From Streptomyces toyocaensis (GTDB lineage: Bacteria > Actinomycetota > Actinomycetes > Streptomycetales > Streptomycetaceae): 64,000 bases of DNA. The stretch covers positions 1-64,000 of the forward strand of contig NZ_JFCB01000029.1 in assembly GCF_000725125.1 (NCBI RefSeq). The letters run 5' to 3'. The notes below the pieces were generated by a model. It did no database searches. It worked only from the letters and a program-made list of their open reading frames with translations, and was not told the origin of the DNA. The position numbers and the translations under genes are program-made. Positions 27,665 through 35,676 of this stretch are shown here, piece after piece; position 1 is the first letter of the stretch, and each line of letters opens with the position of its first letter.

Positions 27665-29671
27665 ATGACGGCCGAGCTGGTGCGGGGACAGAACCACCCG
27701 CTCTCCCAGTCCCGTCTGGAGATCCGGATCTCCGCCGGCACGCCGGTCGTGGCCGCGGCCGCGCTCGGCGACGAGAACGGCCGGATCCACGGGACGGACT
27801 GGGTGGCCCACCCGGGCGCCCCCACCCGGCCCGGGCTGGAGGTGTCGCGTCAGGCGGCCGCCGACCACCGTCTCGCCGTCGACCTGGACGCCATGACGGA
27901 CGCGGTCCACCGCGTCAGCGTGCTGCTCTCCCTGCCCGCCCCCGGCGGCGTTCCGGGGCCCGCCCGGTTCGGCGCCGTGGCGGCCCCCTTCGTCGCCGTC
28001 ACCGGGCTGGACGGCGACGAGGTCGCCAGTTACACCATCACGGGCCTGGAGGCCGAGTCGGCCGTCGTCGCGCTGGAGCTCTACCGGAGGCAGGGCGCCT
28101 GGAAAGTGCGCGCAGTCGGCCAGGGCTACGCGGGCGGTCTGACGGAACTCCTCACCGACCAGGGCCTGCCCGAGGCCGTGCAGCTCGCGGGCAGCATCGA
28201 CGAGGCGATCGCGACGGGCCTCGCCCGTTCCGTGCAGGCACCCCCGCCCCGCACCCCCGACGGGGACCGTTCGCGACAGGCGGCCGCCCCCGCGGTCGGC
28301 CCCGACCAGGGCGGCGCCGTACCCCAGGGCGCGCCCGGCCCGGTGCCGCCGTCGTACGGCGGGCAGCCGGCCGGCGGGCCCGGGCAGGGCGGACCCCAGC
28401 CGGCGTACGGCGCGACCGGCGCCGCGGAACCGTCGGCGACCGCCGGCGGCCCGGTCGACTACAGCCACCCCCGCCGGCAGACCTCCGCTCCGCCGCCACC
28501 GCCGCCGGCCGCGCCGCAGGCCCCGCCCGGCCAGCCCGCGCAGCCCGTGGCCGGGGACGCGACCGGCTGGTCCATGGAGGAGCGCCTCTACAACCAGGTC
28601 TGGGGCATGTTCGAGGACCTGGCCCGCACCACCGCCGCCTACCGCAGCGCCGTCGACTTCGCCGAGTCGCGCATGGACAAGGAGCTCGAGCAGGCCCTGT
28701 CCGACCCGCGCAACCGGATCGGCGGTCAGGGCGACGCCGCCCGCGAGAGCGCCCGGGCCCGGCACGCCCAGCTCGTCGGCCGGGCGCGGGAGTCCCTCGA
28801 CCGGGACCTCGCCCAGCTCGTGGCCGAGGCCGAGGTCGTCGAGCCCGCACTGCCCCCCGCCTTCGCCCGCTGGGACAACCCCGCCTGGCACGCGTACCGG
28901 GTGCCGATGGAGATACCCATGGCGCTCCGCCTGGGCGACCTGCGCCTCCCCGAGGCCGAACGGATCCGCATCCCGATGCTGCTCCGGCTGCCGCTGGAGC
29001 GCGGTCTGTGGATCGACAGCGGGCGCGCCGACTCCGTGGACGGGTCGTTCACCGACTCGCACGACATGCGGCGCCTCGCCATGGAGGCGGCGGTGGCGCA
29101 CGCGGCCCGGCTGCTGGCCGTCTATCCGGCCGGCGAGTTCACCGTGCACGTCGTCGATCCGGCCGGGTCCGGCACGCAGGCGCTGGCACCCCTGACGCAG
29201 ACCGGCGTACTGGCGGTCCCGCCCGCACAGGGGGCGGCGGGCGTGACGGAGGTGCTGGGCCGGCTCACCCAGCGGGTCGACCTGGTGCAGATGGCCCTGC
29301 GCGGAGGCGCCCCGGACGCGCTGCCGCCCGGATTCGACACCTCCCAGCACCTGCTGATCGTCAACGACTTCCCGCACGGTTTCGACGACCGGGCGGTGAA
29401 CCAGTTGCGCTACCTCGCCGACGAGGGTCCGTCGGTCGGCGTCCACCTGATGATGGTCGCCGACCGTGAGGAGTCCGGGGGCTACGGCCCGCTCCTCGAC
29501 CCGCTGTGGCGCTCGCTGCTGCGGCTGACCCCCGTGCCCGACGACCATCTGGCCGACCCGTGGGTGGGGCACGCCTGGACGTACGAGCCACCGCTGGTGC
29601 CGCCGGGCAGCCAGGTTCTCCACCAGGTGCTCACCCAGGTCGCAGCGGCCCGCCGTGCCTGGAACAGGTGA
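27665..29671 (+). CDS. TerD-domain protein fused to a degenerate FtsK-like ATPase domain
   Basis: 668-residue protein in three parts. Residues 1 to about 185 are TerD-like (LVRGQNHPLSQSRLEIRI, FVAVTGLDGDEVASYTITGLEAESAVVALELY). About 190-300 is a Pro/Gly/Gln-rich linker. From about 305 comes a helical stretch (MEERLYNQVWGMFEDLARTT) and then a RecA-like core: IPMLLRLPLERGLWIDSG near 433, VVDPAGSGTQALAPL near 498, a Walker B-like LLIVNDFP near 562 and SVGVHLMMVADREE near 588, as in FtsK/HerA ATPases. The Walker A loop lacks GKS/GKT, so catalysis is doubtful. It probably works with the preceding TerD. The ATPase relationship is my reading of the pattern and is less sure than the TerD part. Confidence 0.78.
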   Translation: MTAELVRGQNHPLSQSRLEIRISAGTPVVAAAALGDENGRIHGTDWVAHPGAPTRPGLEVSRQAAADHRLAVDLDAMTDAVHRVSVLLSLPAPGGVPGPARFGAVAAPFVAVTGLDGDEVASYTITGLEAESAVVALELYRRQGAWKVRAVGQGYAGGLTELLTDQGLPEAVQLAGSIDEAIATGLARSVQAPPPRTPDGDRSRQAAAPAVGPDQGGAVPQGAPGPVPPSYGGQPAGGPGQGGPQPAYGATGAAEPSATAGGPVDYSHPRRQTSAPPPPPPAAPQAPPGQPAQPVAGDATGWSMEERLYNQVWGMFEDLARTTAAYRSAVDFAESRMDKELEQALSDPRNRIGGQGDAARESARARHAQLVGRARESLDRDLAQLVAEAEVVEPALPPAFARWDNPAWHAYRVPMEIPMALRLGDLRLPEAERIRIPMLLRLPLERGLWIDSGRADSVDGSFTDSHDMRRLAMEAAVAHAARLLAVYPAGEFTVHVVDPAGSGTQALAPLTQTGVLAVPPAQGAAGVTEVLGRLTQRVDLVQMALRGGAPDALPPGFDTSQHLLIVNDFPHGFDDRAVNQLRYLADEGPSVGVHLMMVADREESGGYGPLLDPLWRSLLRLTPVPDDHLADPWVGHAWTYEPPLVPPGSQVLHQVLTQVAAARRAWNR

Positions 29672-29780
29672 CCTCGCGGCCTTTGATCAAGCCCATGCAA
29701 AGCCCCCGTGAGCTGGGTCTTTGTGAGTTTCTTTACTTGAGCCTTTACCAATCCTTGGTGATTCGGTACTGTTGACCGCA

Positions 29781-29955
29781 CGGAGGGGAGTACTCCCTGT
29801 CTGTGCGGCGACCCCGTCAATACGGATCAGGCCAGATCCCGGGGCGTCGGCCCGAAGGACCGTCCGGCGCGATCGAGCGCCGGAGGCCCGGGTGGAAGAG
29901 ACCTCCGGCAGCGACGACGCTGACATTTGCCCTGTGACGTACTGCCGGAGGCGCA
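29781..29955 (+). ncRNA. yybP-ykoY (Mn2+) riboswitch with translational expression platform
   Basis: The leader of the TerC gene carries the conserved GGGGAGTA (29785-29792), the internal GTCAATaCG ... GATCCCGGG block (29816-29841), a TCCGGCGC/GCGCCGGA helix (29873-29884 region) and a closing AGACC at 29899-29903, as in the Mn2+-sensing yybP-ykoY class. P1 pairs CGGAGG (29781-29786) with CCTCCG (29902-29907). The same 3' strand, CCTCCGGCAG (29902-29911), is the perfect complement of CTGCCGGAGG (29942-29951), which contains the ribosome binding site GGAGG. Ligand-stabilised P1 would free the site, so an ON switch is predicted. Confidence 0.85.
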
Positions 29956-30957
29956 GTGGATGTTTCCTTGACCCTGTGGGTCCTGACGATCGTGGGCCTG
30001 TGCGCCCTCATCGCGGTCGACTTCTTCATCGGCCGCAAGCCGCATGACGTGTCCGTCAAAGAGGCCGGAATCTGGACCATCGTCTGGATCGTCCTGGCCG
30101 CCCTCTTCGGGCTCGGTCTGCTGGTCTGGGGCGGGGGACAGCCCGCGGGCGAGTTCTTCGCCGGCTACATCACCGAGAAGTCGCTGAGCGTCGACAACCT
30201 CTTCGTCTTCGTCCTGATCATGGCGAAGTTCGCGGTTCCGTCGCAGTACCAGCAGCGGGTGCTCCTCGTCGGTGTGCTCATCGCCCTGGTGCTGCGCGCG
30301 ATCTTCATCGCCGCCGGCGCCGCCATCATCGCCAGCTTCTCGTGGGTGTTCTACCTCTTCGGCGCCTTCCTGATCTGGACCGCCTGGAAGCTCATCCAGG
30401 AGGCCCGGGCCGACGAGGAGGACGAGGAGTTCGAGGAGAACAAGCTGCTGAAGGCTGCCGAGCGCCGCTTCGGTGTGGCCGACCGGTACCACGGCACCAA
30501 GCTCTGGATAGAGCAGAACGGCAAGCGGGTCATGACCCCGATGCTGGTCGTCATGCTCGCCATCGGCACCACGGACGTCCTGTTCGCGCTCGACTCGATC
30601 CCCGCGATCTTCGGCCTGACGCAGGACCCGTACATCGTGTTCACGGCGAACGCGTTCGCGCTGATGGGCCTCAGGCAGCTGTACTTCCTCATCGGCGGAC
30701 TGCTGAGGAAGCTGGTGCACCTTTCCTACGGGCTGTCGATCATCCTCGGCTTCATCGGCGTGAAGCTCGTGCTGCACGCACTGCACGAGTCCGGGGTGCA
30801 CGTGCCGGAGATCAGCATCCCCGTCTCGCTGGGCGTGATCTGCTCGGTCCTGGTCGTCACCACGATCACCAGCCTCCGCGCCTCCCGCAAGCAGGCACAG
30901 GCCGCGGCGGCCGGGGAGCGGGAGGACACCCCCACGAAGAACAGCATCGACGTCTGA
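29956..30957 (+). CDS. TerC-family integral membrane protein (probable Mn2+ exporter)
   Basis: 333-residue membrane protein with about eight helices. TerC hallmarks are the acidic intramembrane motifs ALIAVDFFIG, ITEKSLSVDNLFVFVLIM and IGTTDVLFALDSIPAIFGLT. A charged cytoplasmic loop (EARADEEDEEFEENKLLKAAERR) separates the halves. Relatives such as Alx and MeeF/YkoY export Mn2+, and the upstream riboswitch supports that role here. The GTG start is four bases after GGAGG, the element masked by the riboswitch. Confidence 0.93.
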   Translation: MDVSLTLWVLTIVGLCALIAVDFFIGRKPHDVSVKEAGIWTIVWIVLAALFGLGLLVWGGGQPAGEFFAGYITEKSLSVDNLFVFVLIMAKFAVPSQYQQRVLLVGVLIALVLRAIFIAAGAAIIASFSWVFYLFGAFLIWTAWKLIQEARADEEDEEFEENKLLKAAERRFGVADRYHGTKLWIEQNGKRVMTPMLVVMLAIGTTDVLFALDSIPAIFGLTQDPYIVFTANAFALMGLRQLYFLIGGLLRKLVHLSYGLSIILGFIGVKLVLHALHESGVHVPEISIPVSLGVICSVLVVTTITSLRASRKQAQAAAAGEREDTPTKNSIDV

Positions 30958-31242
30958 CCCTGTCGGACAGGGAAACACGGGCACCGGGAACGGAGGGCAG
31001 CACAACGCCGGCCACCGCTCCCGGTGCCCTCCTGCTCCCACCCGCGCCGCCCGCCGGCGCCGACCGTGTCCGACTCGTACGAGGAGGCCATGCATGGCAC
31101 TGATGACCCCGAGACGATCAGGAGGGCGCAGCGGAGGGACCCGCCGTGCGGCGGTGACACCTCTCGTGCCCGCCACGGTCGGCCGTCGGGCGCAGGACCC
31201 CGGCGAAGTGCGACGCCCCGTCCCGTCCGGGACAATCGCACC

Positions 31243-32343
31243 ATGATCGCTCGGCTCAGGCCGCTCGCGGCGCAGTGGACGACCGTGGTGCCCGCCCTCG
31301 CCGTGATGCTGCTGGTGCTGACGTGGGGGCGGGACCTGCCCGGCTGGCTCGTCGTGGTGGTGACCCTGGTGCTCGCGGGGTCCGTGCTGGCGGCCGTGCA
31401 CCATGCCGAAGTCGTCGCGCACCGGGTCGGTGAGCCCTTCGGCTCCCTGGTCCTCGCCGTCGCCGTCACCGTCATCGAGGTGGCGCTGATCGTCACGCTG
31501 ATGATCGACGGCGGGGACAAGAGCGCGACGCTCGCCAGGGACACCGTGTTCGCGGCCGTGATGATCACCGTCAACGGAATTCTCGGACTGAGCCTGCTGG
31601 TCGGCTCGCTGCGTCACGGCACCGCCGTCTTCAACTCCGAGGGCACCGGAGCGGCCCTCGCCACGGTGGCCACCCTGGCGACCCTCAGCCTGGTCCTGCC
31701 GACGTTCACCACGAGCAAGCCGGGCCCGGAGTTCTCCACCGTGCAACTCTCGTTCGCGGCGGTCTCCTCGCTGATCCTCTACGCCCTGTTCGTCGCCACC
31801 CAGACCGTCAGACATCGCGACTACTTCCTGCCGGTGAGCAAGCAGGGCGAGGCGCCCGCGCCGGACGAGCACGCCCCGGCGCCGTCCACCCGCACCGCCG
31901 TGACCAGCCTGGGTCTGCTGGGCCTGGCCCTGGTCGGAGTGGTCGGCCTGGCCAAAGGGGTCTCGCCCACGATCGAGTCCGGAGTGGAGAGCGCGGGGCT
32001 GCCCCACTCCGTCGTCGGTGTGATCATCGCCCTGCTGGTTCTCCTCCCGGAGACCATCGCCGCGGTGCGCTCCGCGCGCCGCGACCAGGTGCAGACCAGC
32101 ATGAACCTCGCCCTCGGCTCGGCGATGGCCAGCATCGGCCTGACCATCCCCGCCGTCGCGCTGGCCTCCCTGTGGCTCCCCGGCCCCCTCGTCCTCGGCC
32201 TCGGCAACACCCATATGGTGCTGCTCGCCCTGACCATGGTCGTGGGCGCGCTGACCGTGGTGCCCGGCCGGGCCACGCCGCTTCAGGGCGGTGTGCACCT
32301 GGTGCTGCTCGCCGCCTACCTGGAGCTGGCGGTCAATCCGTAG
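31243..32343 (+). CDS. chaA: ChaA-like calcium/sodium:proton antiporter
   Basis: 366-residue cation exchanger with about eleven hydrophobic segments. The two exchanger repeats carry VAVTVIEVALIVTLM with TVNGILGLSLLVGSLRHG, and LPETIAAVRSARRDQVQTSMNLALGSAMASIGLTIP, the acidic/Asn pattern of the CaCA superfamily. The linker between halves holds a charged segment (SKQGEAPAPDEHAP). It lies 285 bases after terC on the same strand. That gap has no gene I can support. A GACAAT hexamer six bases before the ATG suggests a leaderless transcript. Confidence 0.9.
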   Translation: MIARLRPLAAQWTTVVPALAVMLLVLTWGRDLPGWLVVVVTLVLAGSVLAAVHHAEVVAHRVGEPFGSLVLAVAVTVIEVALIVTLMIDGGDKSATLARDTVFAAVMITVNGILGLSLLVGSLRHGTAVFNSEGTGAALATVATLATLSLVLPTFTTSKPGPEFSTVQLSFAAVSSLILYALFVATQTVRHRDYFLPVSKQGEAPAPDEHAPAPSTRTAVTSLGLLGLALVGVVGLAKGVSPTIESGVESAGLPHSVVGVIIALLVLLPETIAAVRSARRDQVQTSMNLALGSAMASIGLTIPAVALASLWLPGPLVLGLGNTHMVLLALTMVVGALTVVPGRATPLQGGVHLVLLAAYLELAVNP

Positions 32344-32363
32344 GACGGCGGTTCCGCCCGGCT

Positions 32364-33410
32364 TCAGTAGGTGACGGTGATGCGCCGGGCGGGCCCGTCG
32401 ACACGGACCAGGCCCCCGTAGGGGATCACCACATGCGGATCGGTGTGCCCGAGGTCCACGTCGAAGACGACGACGGCCTCGGGCGCGTAGGCCCGCATCG
32501 CCCGCGTCACGGCCTCACGCTGCTCGGTGGCGTAGGCCGCGGCCTCCTCCGGCGTGTGCGGCCGCTCGAAGGACCACGTCTTCGGACGGCCCATCAGGAG
32601 CGCCGAGAAACGTCCGAGCAGTCCCCGCTCACCCATGTTCCGCAGGGTGCGGAAGACCTCCTCCCCGCTCGGCAGCTCCTCCGAGGTCTCCAGGAACAGC
32701 ACGCCGCCGTCGTACTCGGACAGGTCCCGCGCGACGCCGCGGCCGGCCATCAGCATCCAGCCGACGATCTCCAGGCACCCGCCCCAGGTGCGGCCCTCGA
32801 CCAGGCGGTCGGCGTTCAGCCAGGTCCAGCCAGTCCCCGGCCGCGTCTCCGGCTCCGCGTCGAACGTCGCCGGATCGGCCCAGTCACGGTCCATGTCACG
32901 CCACCGTTCGGCCGGACGCAGTTCGTACTCGCCCGGGGTGAACAAAGCGGCCCGCAGGGACTCGGCGGTCTGCGGATGCATCGCCCCGGGGCGGCCCAGC
33001 TCGACCATCACGGTCCCCCCGTGGAACCCGACGATCCCGCTCTCGCGGAGAAGGGCGAGGAGGTTGGTGTTGTCGCTCATCCCGAAGAACGGCTTCGGGT
33101 TGGCGCGGATCAACTCCCGGTCCAGCAGGGGCACCACGGTGATCTGGTCGTCACCGCCGATCGACGCGAAGACCGCCTTGACGTCCGGGTCGGCGAAGGC
33201 GGCGTGGAGGTCGTCGGCACGCTGCCGCGGTGTCGCGCCCATCGTGCGCGTCGCCGGGTACTCGACCGGCTCCAGCCCGTACTCCTCGCGCAGCCGTCGC
33301 AGCCCCAGCTCGTAGGGGAGCGGGAGGAGTCCTGGCAGACCCGAGGAGGGGGAGAGCACGGCGACGCGGTCACCCGGGGAGGGCTTGGGAGGGTACGAGA
33401 GTGTCGTCAT
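32364..33410 (-). CDS. S66-family peptidase (LD-carboxypeptidase/MccF-like)
   Basis: 348-residue serine peptidase. The nucleophile elbow GMSDNTNL, the catalytic Glu in WGGCLEIVGWML and the His in LGHTDPHVVIPYG match the Ser-Glu-His triad of family S66. The N-terminal VAVLSPSSGLP and IGGDDQITVVPLL also fit. The active-site order and the segment FLETSEELPSGEEV resemble MccF, which cleaves aminoacyl-nucleotide antibiotics, more than classical LdcA. No signal peptide is present, so it is cytoplasmic. Confidence 0.87.
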   Translation of the reverse strand: MTTLSYPPKPSPGDRVAVLSPSSGLPGLLPLPYELGLRRLREEYGLEPVEYPATRTMGATPRQRADDLHAAFADPDVKAVFASIGGDDQITVVPLLDRELIRANPKPFFGMSDNTNLLALLRESGIVGFHGGTVMVELGRPGAMHPQTAESLRAALFTPGEYELRPAERWRDMDRDWADPATFDAEPETRPGTGWTWLNADRLVEGRTWGGCLEIVGWMLMAGRGVARDLSEYDGGVLFLETSEELPSGEEVFRTLRNMGERGLLGRFSALLMGRPKTWSFERPHTPEEAAAYATEQREAVTRAMRAYAPEAVVVFDVDLGHTDPHVVIPYGGLVRVDGPARRITVTY

Positions 33411-33512
33411 GGCGGGAGGTTAGGGCCCAACGGCCGTGCGCCGCACCGTGATAAACCGGGGGCGAGCAGCGGTTCCGGCGGGAACCGCCCCACCCGACCG
33501 ACCGGAGGAACC

Positions 33513-33986
33513 GTGCCCCGCACGCTGGCCAGCGCCCCGATCATGATCCTCAACGGCCCCAACCTGAACCTGCTCGGGCAGCGCCAGCCGGAGATCTACG
33601 GCTCGGACACGCTCACCGACGTGGAGGCGCTGTGCGCCGGGGCGGCGGCCGCGCGGGGCGGCACGGTGGACCTGCGGCAGTCCAACCACGAGGGCGAGCT
33701 GGTGGACTGGATCCACGAGGCCCGGCTCAACCACTGCGGGATCGTCATCAACCCGGGCGCCTACTCGCACACCTCCGTCGCGATCCTGGACGCCCTCAAC
33801 GCCTGTGACGGCCTGCCCGTGATCGAGGTCCACATCTCCAACATCCACCGGCGCGAGTCCTTCCGGCACCACTCCTACGTCTCCCTGCGCGCCGACGGGG
33901 TCATCGCGGGGTGCGGGGTGCAGGGCTACGTGTTCGCGGTGGAGCGGATCGCGGCACTGGCCGGCCCGGGACTGACCGAGGCGTGA
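33513..33986 (+). CDS. aroQ: Type II 3-dehydroquinate dehydratase
   Basis: 157-residue enzyme of the shikimate pathway that converts 3-dehydroquinate to 3-dehydroshikimate. Hallmarks are MILNGPNLNLLGQRQPEIYG (catalytic Tyr in the flexible lid), VDLRQSNHEGELVDWIHEA, INPGAYSHTSVAILDAL, EVHISNIHRRESFRHHS (catalytic His) and GCGVQGYVFAVER. GGAGG lies four bases before the GTG. No other aromatic-pathway gene is beside it. Confidence 0.96.
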   Translation: MPRTLASAPIMILNGPNLNLLGQRQPEIYGSDTLTDVEALCAGAAAARGGTVDLRQSNHEGELVDWIHEARLNHCGIVINPGAYSHTSVAILDALNACDGLPVIEVHISNIHRRESFRHHSYVSLRADGVIAGCGVQGYVFAVERIAALAGPGLTEA

Positions 33987-34032
33987 GCCCCGGGCGATCG
34001 GACCGGCCCCGACCACGGGCCCGCCCGCGCCG

Positions 34033-34689
34033 TCACCAGCCCCGCGCGTGCCACTCCGGCAGGTGCGGGCGCTCCGCGCCCAGGGTGGTGTCGTTGCCGT
34101 GGCCGGGGTAGACCCAGGTCTCGTCCGGCAGCACGCCGAAGATCTTGGTCTCTACGTCGTGGATCAGACTGGCGAACGCCTCCGGATCCTTGTGGGTGTT
34201 CCCCAGACCGCCCGGGAACAGACAGTCCCCGGTGAACACGTGCGGATGCCCGTGGGGGTCGTCGTAGACGAGGGCGATCGAGCCGGGGGTGTGGCCGACC
34301 AGATGGCGGGCGGTGAGCTCCACCCGTCCCACGCGGATGACGTCGCCGTCGTCGACCAGCACGTCCGTCGGCACCGGGATGCCCTCGGCGTCGTCCCGGC
34401 CCGCGTGGGTGCGGGCGCCGGTGGCCGCCACGACCTCGGCGAGGGCCTGCCAGTGGTCGCCGTGCCGGTGGGTGGTGACGACGGACGCGATGCCGTCGTC
34501 ACCGATCGTGCCCAGCAGGGTCTTTGCGTCGTTGGCCGCGTCGATCAGCACCTGCTCGTCGGTGGACCGGCAGCGCAGCAGGTAGGCGTTGTTGTCCATG
34601 GGACCGACCGCGACCTTGGTGATCATCAGGTCCTTGAGTTCGTGCACGTCGGCTGGGCCGCCGACCGTCACCCGACCGCTGTACGTCAT
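34033..34689 (-). CDS. MBL-fold metallo-hydrolase (glyoxalase II-like)
   Basis: 218-residue metallo-beta-lactamase-fold hydrolase. The metal motif THRHGDHW, the later LVGHTPGSIALVYDD, FTGDCLFPGG and the C-terminal VYPGHGNDTTLGAE give a full two-metal site as in hydroxyacylglutathione hydrolase-like enzymes. In mycothiol-using actinobacteria such proteins may act on mycothiol thioesters. It is followed upstream by a mycothiol-dependent isomerase-type gene, which fits but does not prove this. The ATG at 34689 has a modest ribosome binding site. Confidence 0.88.
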   Translation of the reverse strand: MTYSGRVTVGGPADVHELKDLMITKVAVGPMDNNAYLLRCRSTDEQVLIDAANDAKTLLGTIGDDGIASVVTTHRHGDHWQALAEVVAATGARTHAGRDDAEGIPVPTDVLVDDGDVIRVGRVELTARHLVGHTPGSIALVYDDPHGHPHVFTGDCLFPGGLGNTHKDPEAFASLIHDVETKIFGVLPDETWVYPGHGNDTTLGAERPHLPEWHARGW

Positions 34690-34763
34690 GGCCGTCAGCC
34701 TATCGCCGGAACCCGCGCCGGTCGTCCCGGCACCGGGCCCCGGTGTCGGGGCGCCCCGGCGTC

Positions 34764-35453
34764 CTACAGCGGGGGAAGCGACGGGAGGCCGCCGCCCTTC
34801 ACCGCCAGGCCGGAGCCGTCCCGGCGGCCGGCGAGCCAGCCGAGCAGTTGGGCGGGCGTCCCCTCGACCGCGACCGGGCCGCCGTCCGCCCCGCCGCCGG
34901 TCGTCCACGTCCTGCCGTCCACGGTGGTCAGGGTGGTCGCCGGGACGTTCCGGTGACCGGCGAACCTCGCCGCGAGGAAGTCGATCTCCCGCTCCGTGAA
35001 GCCCGCCGGCAGGTCCTCCAGCTCGTAGCCGATCCCGAGGTCCACGTGGTGCAGCTCCACCTCGACCCAGCGCCGGAACGGCACCCGCTCCGCCCGGTCG
35101 GTGACACCGTTGCGCAGCTCCACCGTGCGCGACCAGTCCGCCGGTGCCGCGCCCACCGCGCGGAAGCGCTCCGCGCTCTCCCGCAGGTCGGCGAGGTGGG
35201 CGTCGAGGGGGCGCGGGGCTCCCCGCTCGATGTCGGCGTCCCGGGCCTCGCCCGAGACGTACATGGGACGGCCCTCCAGGACGTTCACCAGGGCGTCGGC
35301 ATTACGGGCCAGGTGGGCCAGGACATGACCGCGGGACCAGCCGGGCAGGCGTGACGACTGGGTCACAGCCGCGTTGTCCAGGGCACCGACCGCGGTGAGC
35401 AGCCGCTCGGTGGCGGCGTGTACAGACGCCAGGTCATCAGCGTGATCAATCAT
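34764..35453 (-). CDS. Mycothiol-dependent maleylpyruvate isomerase-family (DinB-like) protein
   Basis: 229-residue protein with the MDMPI N-terminal four-helix domain (SSRLPGWSRGHVLAHLARNADALVNVLEG, including the first metal His) and a later WVEVELHHVDLGIGYELEDLP with further metal-binding His residues. A small C-terminal alpha/beta domain follows (VEGTPAQLLGWLAGR). The reaction is unassigned. On the minus strand a TAGGGT hexamer lies seven bases before the ATG with TTCACC 17 bases farther upstream, so the transcript is probably leaderless. Confidence 0.88.
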   Translation of the reverse strand: MIDHADDLASVHAATERLLTAVGALDNAAVTQSSRLPGWSRGHVLAHLARNADALVNVLEGRPMYVSGEARDADIERGAPRPLDAHLADLRESAERFRAVGAAPADWSRTVELRNGVTDRAERVPFRRWVEVELHHVDLGIGYELEDLPAGFTEREIDFLAARFAGHRNVPATTLTTVDGRTWTTGGGADGGPVAVEGTPAQLLGWLAGRRDGSGLAVKGGGLPSLPPL

Positions 35454-35589
35454 GGTGCTGACCCTAGTCCCGTCACACCTTCGGGTGAAGGCAGTGAACC
35501 GGCACGCTAAATCGAATGCACGTGCTATAAGGTCGGGTGCGGCGTCGGGCATGCTGGAGAGCCGGGGATTGTTGACAACCCGTGAACCC

Positions 35590-35601
35590 GAACCGGCGTT
35601 G
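35590..35601. promoter_or_regulatory. Near-match to a LexA (SOS) box upstream of uvrA
   Basis: GAAC-CGGC-GTTG differs by one base from the actinobacterial SOS core GAAC-N4-GTTC and overlaps the TTGTCAGTG element at 35599. LexA control is therefore possible but unproven. Confidence 0.3.
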
Positions 35602-35621
35602 TCAGTGGCTCCCCCTAGTCT
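35599..35621 (+). promoter_or_regulatory. DNA-damage (RecA-NDp/PafBC-type) promoter of uvrA
   Basis: TTGTCAGTG at 35599-35607, an eight-base spacer, and TAGTCT at 35616-35621 match the consensus fully. The extended TTGTCAGTGGC word is the one reported for a streptomycete recA promoter. About 48 bases of leader follow before the GTG start. Confidence 0.85.
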
Positions 35622-35676
35622 GAGGAAGACGGGGGCCCCGCCCCTGTCACTTCTCTCAAGAAAGGTGCGGACCGGC

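Noticed and set aside
30958..31242. Coding sequence between terC and chaA
   Set aside because: The open frame is Pro/Arg-rich and read through without a supported start; I see no promoter or RNA structure strong enough to call apart from a GACAAT hexamer near 31232.
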